This document shows, piece by piece, positions 33,483 through 41,465 of a stretch of DNA of 64,000 bases. The first letter of the stretch is position 1; every line of letters starts with the position of its first letter. Location: assembly GCF_018138715.1 (NCBI RefSeq), contig NZ_JAGSHX010000006.1, positions 9,548,001-9,612,000 on the forward strand. Direction: 5' to 3'. The notes beneath the pieces are model-generated. The model worked only from the letters and a program-made list of their open reading frames with translations. It searched no databases and was not told where the DNA came from. The position numbers were made by a program, and so were the translations under genes. The stretch is from Streptomyces asiaticus (GTDB lineage Bacteria; Actinomycetota; Actinomycetes; Streptomycetales; Streptomycetaceae).

Positions 33483-34169
33483 CGCCGGGCCTGCGCGGAG
33501 TGGGTGAAGGAGGTGCGTGACGGCCTGGCCGGTGGCGAAAGCGAGGATCCCGCCGTAGGGCCGCTGCTGCACACCGTCTCCGCGCACCCCGGGATGCGCG
33601 GCCGGGTCGAGGACTTCCTCGACGCGGCCGCCACGGAGCTGGAGTTCACCGGATTCGCCACCGAAGTGGACTACCAGCGCTACGTCGACGCCTACGCTCT
33701 CCCGGCGTTCATGCTGATCGCGGGCCTGATCGCCGGGGAGGATCCGGCGACGGACTACCGCGAGGCGTGCCGTGTGTACATCGACGGCAGCCAGCGCCTG
33801 GACTTCGTCAACGACCTGGCCGAGGACCTCGCCGACGGGCGCCTGAATCTGGTGCGGGAGACGCTCGACGCTCACGGTGTCACCCGCGCCGACCTGGAGA
33901 ACGCCTGGGACACCGCCGCGATCCGCGGCCTTCTGGCGCAGCTGCTCGGCGAGGCCCGTGAGTGTCTGTCCACCAGCCGGAGCATGGTCGGCCTCGCACC
34001 GCCCGAGGGCCGACCGCTCTTCCGCGCCATGATCGAGATCGAGCTCCTCATGGCCACGGCAGCCGCCACCAAGGGCCCCGGCCTTCTCCGCGCCCCCGCC
34101 CGTCCGCCGCTACCGGCCACCGCGCGGGTACTGCTCCGGGAGCGCCGCAGCGTCCGTCACCTGCGCTGA
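33483..34169 (+). pseudogene. Squalene/phytoene synthase family, N-terminal third missing
   Basis: The frame from about 33483 encodes ...ACAEWVKEVRDGLAGG; GTG at 33504 is the only start, giving 221 aa against about 300-330 usual. The C-terminal two thirds are recognisable: the YVDAYALPAFMLIAGLIAGE membrane-facing helix and the second Asp-rich motif (RLDFVNDLAEDLADGRL). The first Asp-rich motif (DxxxD) that binds diphosphate lies in the lost part, so condensation of prenyl diphosphates is not expected. Upstream DNA to the TetR stop (33410) shows no homology, so the deletion ends in this 70-bp interval. No other carotenoid or hopanoid gene is nearby. Confidence 0.75.
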
Positions 34170-34214
34170 CCCCTTGTCGTCCGTGGCACCCTCCGCGGCA
34201 TCTTCCGTGGCATC

Positions 34215-34883
34215 TCAGGAAGCGCGCGCCTCGCCGGACTCGCCCGCATCGGCGGCCGCATCCGTGGTGGCCGCCGAATAGAAGACGGACTTCTTCTGCT
34301 TGGTGCGGTGTGCTTGCCCCTTGGCGACGAGTGATTCGAGAGTGCCACGCACGACCGTGGGCTTGATCTCACGCTCCGGAAGAGCCTTGCTCAGCGCGGC
34401 GGTCACCTCTGCCGCCGAACGGGGCTCGCCGTGCTGGGCGAGGTCATTGCTCACAAGCTCCCGAAGCGTGGGCACCCCCGTTTCCCGCACCCGCTGACGA
34501 CGTGGACGGCTTCCGCCCGACTCCGCCGCCCCCTTCCGCTTGCCACCGGCCGCGTTGGCCTTCTTCCTCGCCTTGCGCGTGGCGGACAGCGCCGCGACCT
34601 CTCGTTGCGCGTCCGGTTCCCCAGAGCCACTGACGCCACCGCTCTCCGTCGCGCCACCGGCGGCATCGTCACCAAGGGTCTGCCGCATGCTGAGCAGCAG
34701 CGCCCGGTTGTCCTCCAGCACCGCCAACTGCTCTTGCAGCGCCGCGATTTCGGCGCTGAGACGTTCGCGCTCGGCGGAGTTGCGCTCCAGGTCGGCCGCG
34801 ACCTGAGCCGCGTACTGGGACTTCAAGTTGGCGTTCTCGGCAGGAGTGTCCACTACGAGCTCCCTCATCTGGGCCCATTGCAC
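34215..34883 (-). CDS. Unrecognised coiled-coil plus winged-helix-like DNA-binding protein
   Basis: 222 aa (217 if starting at MRELVVDTPAEN). Residues 15-70 are a heptad-rich coiled coil (AADLERNSAERERLSAEIAAL...LEDNRALLLSMRQ). A Lys/Arg-rich linker follows (SATRKARKKANAAGGKRKG). A ~75-residue C-terminal module resembles a winged helix (PTLRELVSNDLAQHG, SAAEVTAALSKALPEREIKP, TVVRGTLESLVAKGQAHR). I know no named family. It looks like a dimeric regulator or nucleoid-type protein. It is divergent from the P450 at 35071, and the shared 187-bp region contains three 14-bp iterons. Confidence 0.7.
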   Translation of the reverse strand: MQWAQMRELVVDTPAENANLKSQYAAQVAADLERNSAERERLSAEIAALQEQLAVLEDNRALLLSMRQTLGDDAAGGATESGGVSGSGEPDAQREVAALSATRKARKKANAAGGKRKGAAESGGSRPRRQRVRETGVPTLRELVSNDLAQHGEPRSAAEVTAALSKALPEREIKPTVVRGTLESLVAKGQAHRTKQKKSVFYSAATTDAAADAGESGEARAS

Positions 34884-34989
34884 GTTGGTGGTGGATGGTA
34901 CATCCGTGTGAATGCCACATGCCTCTGACGGCCTATCAAGCCGTGGCTCCTCCGGTAGTCGCCGTTCGGGCTCGAAGTTTCTTGTCCCG

Positions 34990-35026
34990 GTAAGGTGACG
35001 CTCGTAAGGTGATATCCGTAAGGCTA
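34990..35026. promoter_or_regulatory. Three-copy 14-bp iteron upstream of the P450
   Basis: GTAAGGTGA occurs at 34990-34998 and 35004-35012, and GTAAGGCTA at 35018-35026, each exactly 14 bases apart. The array is AT-richer than its surroundings. It sits between the divergent coiled-coil protein gene (34883) and the P450 start (35071), 45 bases before the latter. It is a candidate multimeric binding site. Which regulator uses it cannot be read from sequence. Confidence 0.6.
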
Positions 35027-35070
35027 TTCAAAAGGCAGTCCTCAACCCCTCAACAACCGAGGAAGGCGAG

Positions 35071-36306
35071 ATGACGACCACCACATCCGGGACCGCTTCC
35101 GCCGAGGAAGCACCGTTCTTCCCCGCCCCGCGCAGCTGTCCGTTCAGCGCGCCTCCGCAGCACACCGCGTTCCGGGAAGCGGGCGGGCTGCACAAGGTCA
35201 CCATCTGGGACGGCTCCACGCATTGGCTGGCCACACGGCACGCGGACATCCGGGCCGTCCTCTCCTCCCCGTCGTTCAGCGCCGACGTACGCCACCCGGA
35301 CTTCCCGCTGGTTCACTCCAACCAGCCCGAACACGAGGGCGGTCTGTTTCTGCGGCTGGACGACCCCGAGCATGCCCGGCTTCGGCAGATGCTCACCAAG
35401 GAGTTCAGCGTCAGGCGCACTCAGGCGATGCGCGAACAACTGCTGCGGATCACGGATGAACTGATCGATGGCATGCTCGCCAAGGGCGGTCCGGTCGACT
35501 TCATCCAGGACTTCGCGCTGCCCCTGCCCTCGCGGGCCATCTGCCTCATCCTCGGTGTCCCTTACGAGGACCACGCCCTCTTCGAGCGGCACGCCAACGC
35601 CGGGACGGACCTGGACGTCAGCCACGAGGAGCGCGCCCGTACGCAGCGGGAGGCGTTCGCGTACTTCGAGGCCCTCGTGGAGCGGAAGCGCCGTGAGCCC
35701 TCGGACGACATGATCAGCCGGTTGCTGGAGCATCACACGGGGCCGGACGGGTTCGCGCCCGAGATGTTGCCGGTCCTGGTCGGGATTCTGGTCGGCGCCG
35801 GGCATGAGACCACCGCCAATATGCTGGGCCTGGGCACGGTGGCGCTCCTGGTCAACCCCGAGCAGCGGGACCGGCTGCGGGACCGCCCGGAGTTGGCGCC
35901 GAGCGCCGCGGAGGAGATGCTGCGCTACTGGAGCATCGTCTCCACCGATCCGCGGCGTGTGGCCCTCGAGGATGTCGAGGTGGGCGGGCAGCTCGTCCGC
36001 GCGGGGGAGGGGGTCATCGTCTCGCTGATCGCGGGGAACCGGGACCCCCGTGTCTTCGGCGCCAACGAGGGTGAGAGCCTCGCGGACACGCTCGACATCG
36101 GGCGCGACGCCCGCCGCCACGTGGCGTTCGGGTTCGGCTCCCACCAGTGCCTGGGGCAGAACCTGGCGCGGGTGGAGATGCAGGTCGCCTGGCCACGGCT
36201 CTTCGAACGCGTTCCCGGGCTGCGGCTCGCCATCGCCGAGGACGAGCTGCCCTTCAAGAGGAACTCCATCGTCTATGGGCTCACCTCCCTTCCGGTCACC
36301 TGGTGA
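35071..36306 (+). CDS. Cytochrome P450 (soluble, actinobacterial class I)
   Basis: 411 aa, complete, with start ATG behind GAGGAAGG. Hallmarks: I-helix LVGAGHETTANML at about residues 241-253, the K-helix ExxR in SAAEEMLRYWSIV at about 280, and the heme loop AFGFGSHQCLGQNLARVE with the Cys ligand at about 360. It ends with LTSLPVTW, as actinobacterial P450s often do. The N-terminal PRSCPFSAPPQHTAF is typical of the CYP105-like group. It needs a ferredoxin and reductase, neither adjacent; the pair at 15189-16639 could serve. A TetR gene follows 80 bp later. Substrate unknown. Confidence 0.93.
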   Translation: MTTTTSGTASAEEAPFFPAPRSCPFSAPPQHTAFREAGGLHKVTIWDGSTHWLATRHADIRAVLSSPSFSADVRHPDFPLVHSNQPEHEGGLFLRLDDPEHARLRQMLTKEFSVRRTQAMREQLLRITDELIDGMLAKGGPVDFIQDFALPLPSRAICLILGVPYEDHALFERHANAGTDLDVSHEERARTQREAFAYFEALVERKRREPSDDMISRLLEHHTGPDGFAPEMLPVLVGILVGAGHETTANMLGLGTVALLVNPEQRDRLRDRPELAPSAAEEMLRYWSIVSTDPRRVALEDVEVGGQLVRAGEGVIVSLIAGNRDPRVFGANEGESLADTLDIGRDARRHVAFGFGSHQCLGQNLARVEMQVAWPRLFERVPGLRLAIAEDELPFKRNSIVYGLTSLPVTW

Positions 36307-36385
36307 GCGGCGTGCGGAATCGCACCGCATCACCGGTCCTCCGGCTCCGCCGGGCAAGGCATCGACGTACCGCAGAATGTGACGC

Positions 36386-37033
36386 ATGAACGAGGACACC
36401 GCCACCGACACCACACGTAGGCGCAATCCCCGTGGCCAGGGGGACCGGCTCCGCGCGGAGATCCTGGCCGCCGTGGCGCGGCTCCTCGACCAGAAGCTCA
36501 GCGGAAACCCCCTGCCGGTGTCCCTCCGGGAGGTGGCACGCGAAGTCGGCATCGCCGCACAGAGCATGTATCTGCACTTCGCCGACAAGGACCAGCTCGC
36601 CCGCGCCGTCGCCGAGGACGGCTACCAACGTGTCGTCGCGGCCATGCGCGACGCCGACGCCCAGGCAGCTGCCCAGGGGGCCGACGCCGGTGAACGCCTC
36701 CGCGCCCAGGCGCACGCCTTCTGCACCTTCGCCCGCACCGAGCGCGGTGTCATCCGGCTGATGTTCGGCCATAACTCGTCCAGCTTCGGTGAACCCGGCC
36801 CGATCCACCCGGCCCGTCTGCTGTGGCGGCAATGGGTCGATGCCATCCACATCTGCGAGGCGGAAGGGCTGCGCTGGCCGGACGGCGCCGAACAGACGGT
36901 GATGCTCCTGTGGTCCGCCCTCTTCGGCCGTTTCGCCCTGTGGACCTCCAGCTTCGGGCGGCAGGACGCGCGGGAGCTCGCCACCTTCGCCGACCGCGTC
37001 GTCGACGCGCTGCTGCGCGACGCGCACCGCTGA
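36386..37033 (+). CDS. TetR family regulator
   Basis: 215 aa. The HTH lies at about residues 18-65 (RAEILAAVARLLDQKLSG, VSLREVAREVGIAAQSMYLHFADKDQL). The C-terminal domain belongs to the common WHG-type TetR tail (AHAFCTFARTERGVIRLMFG, MLLWSALFGRFALWTSS). It follows the P450 and precedes a zinc alcohol dehydrogenase, all in the same direction. With about 128 bp before the dehydrogenase, it could govern either neighbour. Its likely operators were not identified. Confidence 0.88.
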   Translation: MNEDTATDTTRRRNPRGQGDRLRAEILAAVARLLDQKLSGNPLPVSLREVAREVGIAAQSMYLHFADKDQLARAVAEDGYQRVVAAMRDADAQAAAQGADAGERLRAQAHAFCTFARTERGVIRLMFGHNSSSFGEPGPIHPARLLWRQWVDAIHICEAEGLRWPDGAEQTVMLLWSALFGRFALWTSSFGRQDARELATFADRVVDALLRDAHR

Positions 37034-37161
37034 CCGGGTAGGGGAACGCGGCGTGTGCCGCATACGGCAGACTGCGTGCGGCATCATGATCACTCGCTGT
37101 TCCCGTACCGGCGGGTGATCGGCCCGCCGCCAACCGGCCAAGCACGTGAAAGGAACCACGG

Positions 37162-38271
37162 ATGACCTTGGACGCACGACCGATACGCACCGGCACGGAC
37201 TCAACGGCAGGCGCGGTGGCGGACGACCTCCCGGCCACGATGCGCGCCGCGCGGTTCGACACGGCAGCGGGCACGTTGAAGGTCGAGGATGTGCCGGTGC
37301 CACGGCCGGGAGTGGGCGAGGTCGTGGTCAAGGTGGCCGCGTGCGGCATCTGCCAGTCGGACCTGAGCCAGCTCGACGGCCATATCCCGCCCCGGCTGCC
37401 GGTGGTCACCCCCGGGCACGAGGCATCGGGCGTGGTGGCGGCGGTCGGCGACGGCGTCGGGCACTGGAAGGCGGGGGACCGGGTGGTCCTGGGCGCGGGG
37501 AAGGCGTGCGGTACGTGCCCCGCCTGCCGGTTCGGCGGTGGTACGAACACCTGTGAGGACCTCCAGGTGATGGCCTTCCACTACGACGGGGCCTGGGCCG
37601 AGTACGTCCTGACCGACGCCACCACGCTCATCACCGTGCCCGACTCCGTACCCCTGGAACACGCCGCCGTGCTCGCCGACGCCGTCTCCACCCCGTACGG
37701 CGCCATCGACACCGCCCAGCTGCGGTCGGCCGAATCCGTGGGCATCTGGGGGCTGGGCGGTCTGGGCACCCACCTCGTGCAGCTCACCCGCATCTGTGGA
37801 GCCTCCCCGATCGTCGCCCTCGACCCCCTCCCCGCCGCGCGCGAGCGCGCCCTCGCCCTCGGCGCCGACTTCGCGCTCGACCCGACGGACGGTGACACCA
37901 AGGTCAGGCTGAAGGAGATCACGGGCGGCAAGGGCCTGGACGTCGCCTTCGACTGCGTCGGCCGTACGCCCTCCTTCACCCAGGCGGAGCGTGCCCTCGG
38001 GCACCGGGGCCGTCTGGTGCTCGTCGGCATCTCGCCCGATCCTCTGGCCGTGGGCCCGGAACGCCACTTCGTCCGCAACCGCCATACGGTGATCGGACAC
38101 ACCGGGTATCGCATGGAGCATCTGGAGGACCTGGTCGAACTCACCGCCCGGGGCCGTCTGGACATCTCCGGGTCGGTCAGCGCGATCCTGCCCCTGGAGG
38201 AAGTGAACGAGGGCATCCGGCGGTTGCGCGAGCGGGAGGGCAACCCGATCCGCATCCTGCTGCGGCCCTGA
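37162..38271 (+). CDS. Zinc-dependent medium-chain alcohol dehydrogenase
   Basis: 369 aa. Catalytic zinc ligands: Cys in AACGICQSDLS (about 61-64) and His-Glu in TPGHEASGVV (about 85). The structural zinc lobe has CGTCPACRFGGGTNTC (about residues 116-133; four Cys). The NAD(P) motif is SVGIWGLGGLGTHLVQLTR near 195. It should oxidise or reduce an alcohol/aldehyde with NAD(P). About 25 extra residues precede the usual start (ARFDTAAGTLKVEDVPVP); the ATG at 37162 is well placed behind GAAAGGAACC. It shares direction with the TetR and P450 upstream. Confidence 0.92.
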   Translation: MTLDARPIRTGTDSTAGAVADDLPATMRAARFDTAAGTLKVEDVPVPRPGVGEVVVKVAACGICQSDLSQLDGHIPPRLPVVTPGHEASGVVAAVGDGVGHWKAGDRVVLGAGKACGTCPACRFGGGTNTCEDLQVMAFHYDGAWAEYVLTDATTLITVPDSVPLEHAAVLADAVSTPYGAIDTAQLRSAESVGIWGLGGLGTHLVQLTRICGASPIVALDPLPAARERALALGADFALDPTDGDTKVRLKEITGGKGLDVAFDCVGRTPSFTQAERALGHRGRLVLVGISPDPLAVGPERHFVRNRHTVIGHTGYRMEHLEDLVELTARGRLDISGSVSAILPLEEVNEGIRRLREREGNPIRILLRP

Positions 38272-38321
38272 GCGCGAGGCTCAAGTGAACGCGGCGGCGG
38301 CGCGGGGCCGCGGGCCCCTCC

Positions 38322-39155
38322 TCAGGCCCCGGCCGCCCGGGCGGTCTGATCGACCCGTGCGCGTACCCAGGCCAGGAAGGCCCGCACCTCGGCGGTGGGC
38401 AGCGGGAGCGCGGCGGAGCGTGGGCGCTCGAAGCTGCGCACCGCGGCCTCGATGAGCGGCCGGAACTCCCCCTCGGCCAGGGCGACTTCCCGCGCCGCCG
38501 TGCGCTTGGCCGTCCAGCGGCCCGTACGGCAGAACACCACCGAGCGGCAGCCGTTGAGCACACGGTTGTCGGCGAGGTGACCTTCGCCGTCGCTGTGCTC
38601 ACGGACGGAGGCCCGGATCGCGGCGAGCAGATCCGGGCGATCCGGTGCGGCGACCACCTCCCGGGCCGGGCGGCCGAACAGCGTCAGCCCGGTCTGGTGG
38701 GCGACGGAGCGGTCGATGACGTACCAGAAGGCCGGGGACCGAGCCGCTTCGACGTCGGCCCGGTGCGGCAGCAGCGGGCCGGTGTTGAGGTTCAGAAGGT
38801 ACCCGGCAGCACCCGAGGGACGGCGGACGAAATCCGTTCCGTAGACCACCAGTTCCAGTCCCGCCGCCGGGCAGGCCAGTTGCGGGTGGGCGAGGGCCCC
38901 GGCCAGGTCGTGCAGAGCGGGTCCGGGCAGTGCGGGCTCCACGACGACCGTCACATCGACGTCGCTGCGCCCATGCCGGTAGTCCCCGAGCGCGAGGGAG
39001 CCGACCGCGAGGACACTCACCAGATGGGGCCCGCACACCGTGCGGGTGCGCCGGACGAGTTCTGCCAGATAGGGCCGCAGTTCGGTGGGGAGGGACCGCG
39101 GATCCTCGCGCATGTGAACCACGTGCCCAGTATCCCTTCCCGCCATGTGGGTCAT
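38322..39155 (-). CDS. Nucleotidyltransferase-domain protein (ANT(3'')-like)
   Basis: 277 aa; MREDPRSLP (ATG at 39113) is a possible later start. The polymerase-beta-type nucleotidyltransferase motif LAVGSLALGDYRHGRSDVDV (about residues 48-68) has the GS and DxD metal ligands. The rest resembles the aminoglycoside adenylyltransferase helical domain (NRVLNGCRSVVFCRTGRWTAK, EVRAFLAWVRARVD). This family includes aminoglycoside resistance enzymes but also many uncharacterised proteins. Resistance is possible but unproven. It is divergent from an MFS exporter (39213) with only a 57-bp gap. Confidence 0.8.
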   Translation of the reverse strand: MTHMAGRDTGHVVHMREDPRSLPTELRPYLAELVRRTRTVCGPHLVSVLAVGSLALGDYRHGRSDVDVTVVVEPALPGPALHDLAGALAHPQLACPAAGLELVVYGTDFVRRPSGAAGYLLNLNTGPLLPHRADVEAARSPAFWYVIDRSVAHQTGLTLFGRPAREVVAAPDRPDLLAAIRASVREHSDGEGHLADNRVLNGCRSVVFCRTGRWTAKRTAAREVALAEGEFRPLIEAAVRSFERPRSAALPLPTAEVRAFLAWVRARVDQTARAAGA

Positions 39156-39212
39156 TCATCCCCTATTGTGCCGTTTGTTGTAGAGCCTTCGTGAGCGGGA
39201 TGGAGTCGGGAC

Positions 39213-40607
39213 GTGGCCTTCGTGTCCGGCATCGGGTCCCTGGTACCGCTGCTGGCCGTGTGTGCCGGGTACTTCATGGTCATCCTGGATGTGACGGTCA
39301 TCAACGTGGCCGTGCCCGTGATCGGCCGGGAGCTGTCGGCCTCGCTCACCGGCATCCAATGGATCACCGACGGGTACACCCTGGTCTTCGCCGGGTTCCT
39401 GCTGAGCGGCGGTGCGCTGGGGGACAGGCTGGGAAACCGCCGGATCTTCTGCACCGGCGTGGTGGTGTTCACCATGTCCTCGGCCGCGTGCGCCTTCGCG
39501 CCGAGTGCCCCCTTCCTCGTCGCCGCCCGGGTGGCGGAGGGCCTCGGCGCGGCGCTGATCGTGCCCGGCTCGCTGGCCCTGCTCCAGCAGGCGTATCCGG
39601 CTCCGGCCGCCCGCTCGCGGGCCTTCGGGGTGTGGGGCTCCGTCGCGGGGATCGCGGCCTCGGCGGGACCGCTGCTGGGCGGGCTGCTGGTGTCCACCGT
39701 GGGCTGGCGGTGGGTGTTCCTCATCAATCTGCCCGTCGGCGTCGCCTGTCTGGTCCTGACGCTGCGCCGCGTGGCCCCCTCCGACCGGCTCACCACCCGG
39801 CCCCTCGACTGGCCGGCGCAGTGCTCCGTCGTGGCGGCGGTGGCCCTGCTGACCGCCGCGCTCAACGAGGCGGGCCGGCGCGGATGGTCCGATCCGGCCG
39901 TCCTCGCCGGGGTGGGCCTGTCCGTACTGGCCGCCACGGCGTTCATGGTGCGCGAGCGACTGGCCCGCTTCCCCGCCCTGCCGACGAGCCTGCTGCGCTC
40001 CCGTGCGCTGGGCGGCGGAGCCGTCATCGGCCTGCTGTTCAATTTCGGCTTCTACGGCATGGTGTTCACCGCCAGCCTGGACTTCCAGCACCAGCGCGGC
40101 TACAGCGCCCTCGTCACCGGCCTCGCGCTCTTCCCCGCGGTGGCGATGACCATGTTCGCGTCCATCCTCTCCGGGCGGCTGGCCCGCACGACCGGCGACC
40201 GTCCGCTGGTGTGCACCGGCATGCTGCTGGCGGCCCTGGGGCTGGCGGGCTGGGTCGCGGCGGGAGCCGAGCCCGCCTACCCGCTGCTGGTGGTCCCGAT
40301 GATGGCAGCGGGATTCGGCACCTCCTTCGCGCTCACCGGCTCCGCCTCCACCGTCATGGGCGCCGCGCCCCCGGCGTACTCGGGGACCGCCTCCGCCCTG
40401 TTCAACACCACCCGTCAGCTCGGCAGCGCCACCGGCGTGGCGCTCGGCGGCACCCTGCTCGCCACGGCCGCCGACTACGGCGAGGGGCTGCGCACCAGCA
40501 TGGCCATCGGCGCCCTCGCCTATCTGACCGCCGCGGCTCTCGCATGGTTCTGCGTACCGCCCACGTCCCGGAACGGGGCACCCGATGCGGAGGCCCACAC
40601 GGGCTGA
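39213..40607 (+). CDS. MFS drug exporter, DHA2 (14-TMS) family
   Basis: 464 aa with 14 predicted membrane helices. DHA2 motifs: FMVILDVTVINVAVPVIGRE in helix 1 (motif D1), QWITDGYTLVFAGFLLSGGALGDRLGNRR (motif A, in the loop after helix 2), and the antiporter motif C region GVWGSVAGIAASAGPLLGG. It should export drugs or metabolites in exchange for protons. GTG is the chosen start; an ATG at about 39199 is out of this reading. It is divergent from the nucleotidyltransferase, so the pair may form a small resistance unit, which is inference. Confidence 0.92.
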   Translation: MAFVSGIGSLVPLLAVCAGYFMVILDVTVINVAVPVIGRELSASLTGIQWITDGYTLVFAGFLLSGGALGDRLGNRRIFCTGVVVFTMSSAACAFAPSAPFLVAARVAEGLGAALIVPGSLALLQQAYPAPAARSRAFGVWGSVAGIAASAGPLLGGLLVSTVGWRWVFLINLPVGVACLVLTLRRVAPSDRLTTRPLDWPAQCSVVAAVALLTAALNEAGRRGWSDPAVLAGVGLSVLAATAFMVRERLARFPALPTSLLRSRALGGGAVIGLLFNFGFYGMVFTASLDFQHQRGYSALVTGLALFPAVAMTMFASILSGRLARTTGDRPLVCTGMLLAALGLAGWVAAGAEPAYPLLVVPMMAAGFGTSFALTGSASTVMGAAPPAYSGTASALFNTTRQLGSATGVALGGTLLATAADYGEGLRTSMAIGALAYLTAAALAWFCVPPTSRNGAPDAEAHTG

Positions 40608-40645
40608 GCGGTCCACAAGGTCTCTCCCCCCGCCTCACCGACTCA

Positions 40646-41413
40646 CTACGCGGCTCCCCCGGCGAAGCCATAGTGAAGCCCGCGGCCGGGGACCGGCAGT
40701 CCCGCGGGCAGGCGTGCACCGGAGAGTTCGGGCACGGCGACGGCGCCCCAGTCCACGCCCCCGTCCGCGAGGTGCGGGCCGAGGTCGAGCGAGCCCACCT
40801 CCGCGCCGTCCACATAGGCGGTCAGGGTGGGTTCGCCACCGATGCCGCCCTCGGCCAGCGTGAACCACTTGTCGCTCGCCCAGCGGATCTCATCGGCGTC
40901 GGACGCGACGATGGTCGCGCTGTGCCGCACGGAGCCGCTCCATGCCTCGTCCTCCATGACGTAGAAGCTGTACGTGCCCTCCGCCGCGGGCTTGTCACCG
41001 ACACCGAGGAGCACGGCCAACTCGTCCAGCCCGGCCTGTGTGTGGCGGTCGGGACCGGCCGCGCGTATCCGGGCGTACAGCTTCTCCGCCTCGATATGCC
41101 GCCGTTCGACAGTGCTCTCGTCCTCCCCGTACCCCTTCATGACGTCGGGGTTCATGTCCAGGCACGCCTCCCAGTAGGAGATCTGCTGGGCAAGCCGCCC
41201 GGTCAGCAGGGTCAGAGCCGCGACATCATCGGGGTGCGCCTCCACGGCGGCGCGCAGCCAGGGCTCTTCGGGCCAGGTCGGCTCGCCGTCCCCGGGCTCG
41301 GCCGGGTCCGCTGCCGTCAGGCACAGCAACCGCCCCAGCCGCAGCGCGGCTTGGGCATCGCCCGCGGTCGCCGCGCTCCGCAGCCGTGTGAGGGTCTCGT
41401 CGGTGATCGTCAT
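40646..41413 (-). CDS. Unrecognised cytoplasmic protein with TPR/SEL1-like N-terminus
   Basis: 255 aa with no signal or membrane segment. Residues 1-85 are alpha-helical and look like repeat or TPR-type pairs (LRSAATAGDAQAALRLGRLL, WLRAAVEAHPDDVAALTLLT). Residues about 140-255 are rich in beta strands (EGTYSFYVMEDEAWSGS, SATIVASDADEIRWASDKWF). I do not recognise a family; similar proteins appear scattered in Streptomyces. It is convergent with the MFS gene (38-bp gap) and stands alone. Codon use is like that of its neighbours. Confidence 0.7.
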   Translation of the reverse strand: MTITDETLTRLRSAATAGDAQAALRLGRLLCLTAADPAEPGDGEPTWPEEPWLRAAVEAHPDDVAALTLLTGRLAQQISYWEACLDMNPDVMKGYGEDESTVERRHIEAEKLYARIRAAGPDRHTQAGLDELAVLLGVGDKPAAEGTYSFYVMEDEAWSGSVRHSATIVASDADEIRWASDKWFTLAEGGIGGEPTLTAYVDGAEVGSLDLGPHLADGGVDWGAVAVPELSGARLPAGLPVPGRGLHYGFAGGAA

Positions 41414-41465
41414 GGGACGACGCTACGCCCCACCACCGCGCGGCCGACGGGATACGCCCAGGGAG

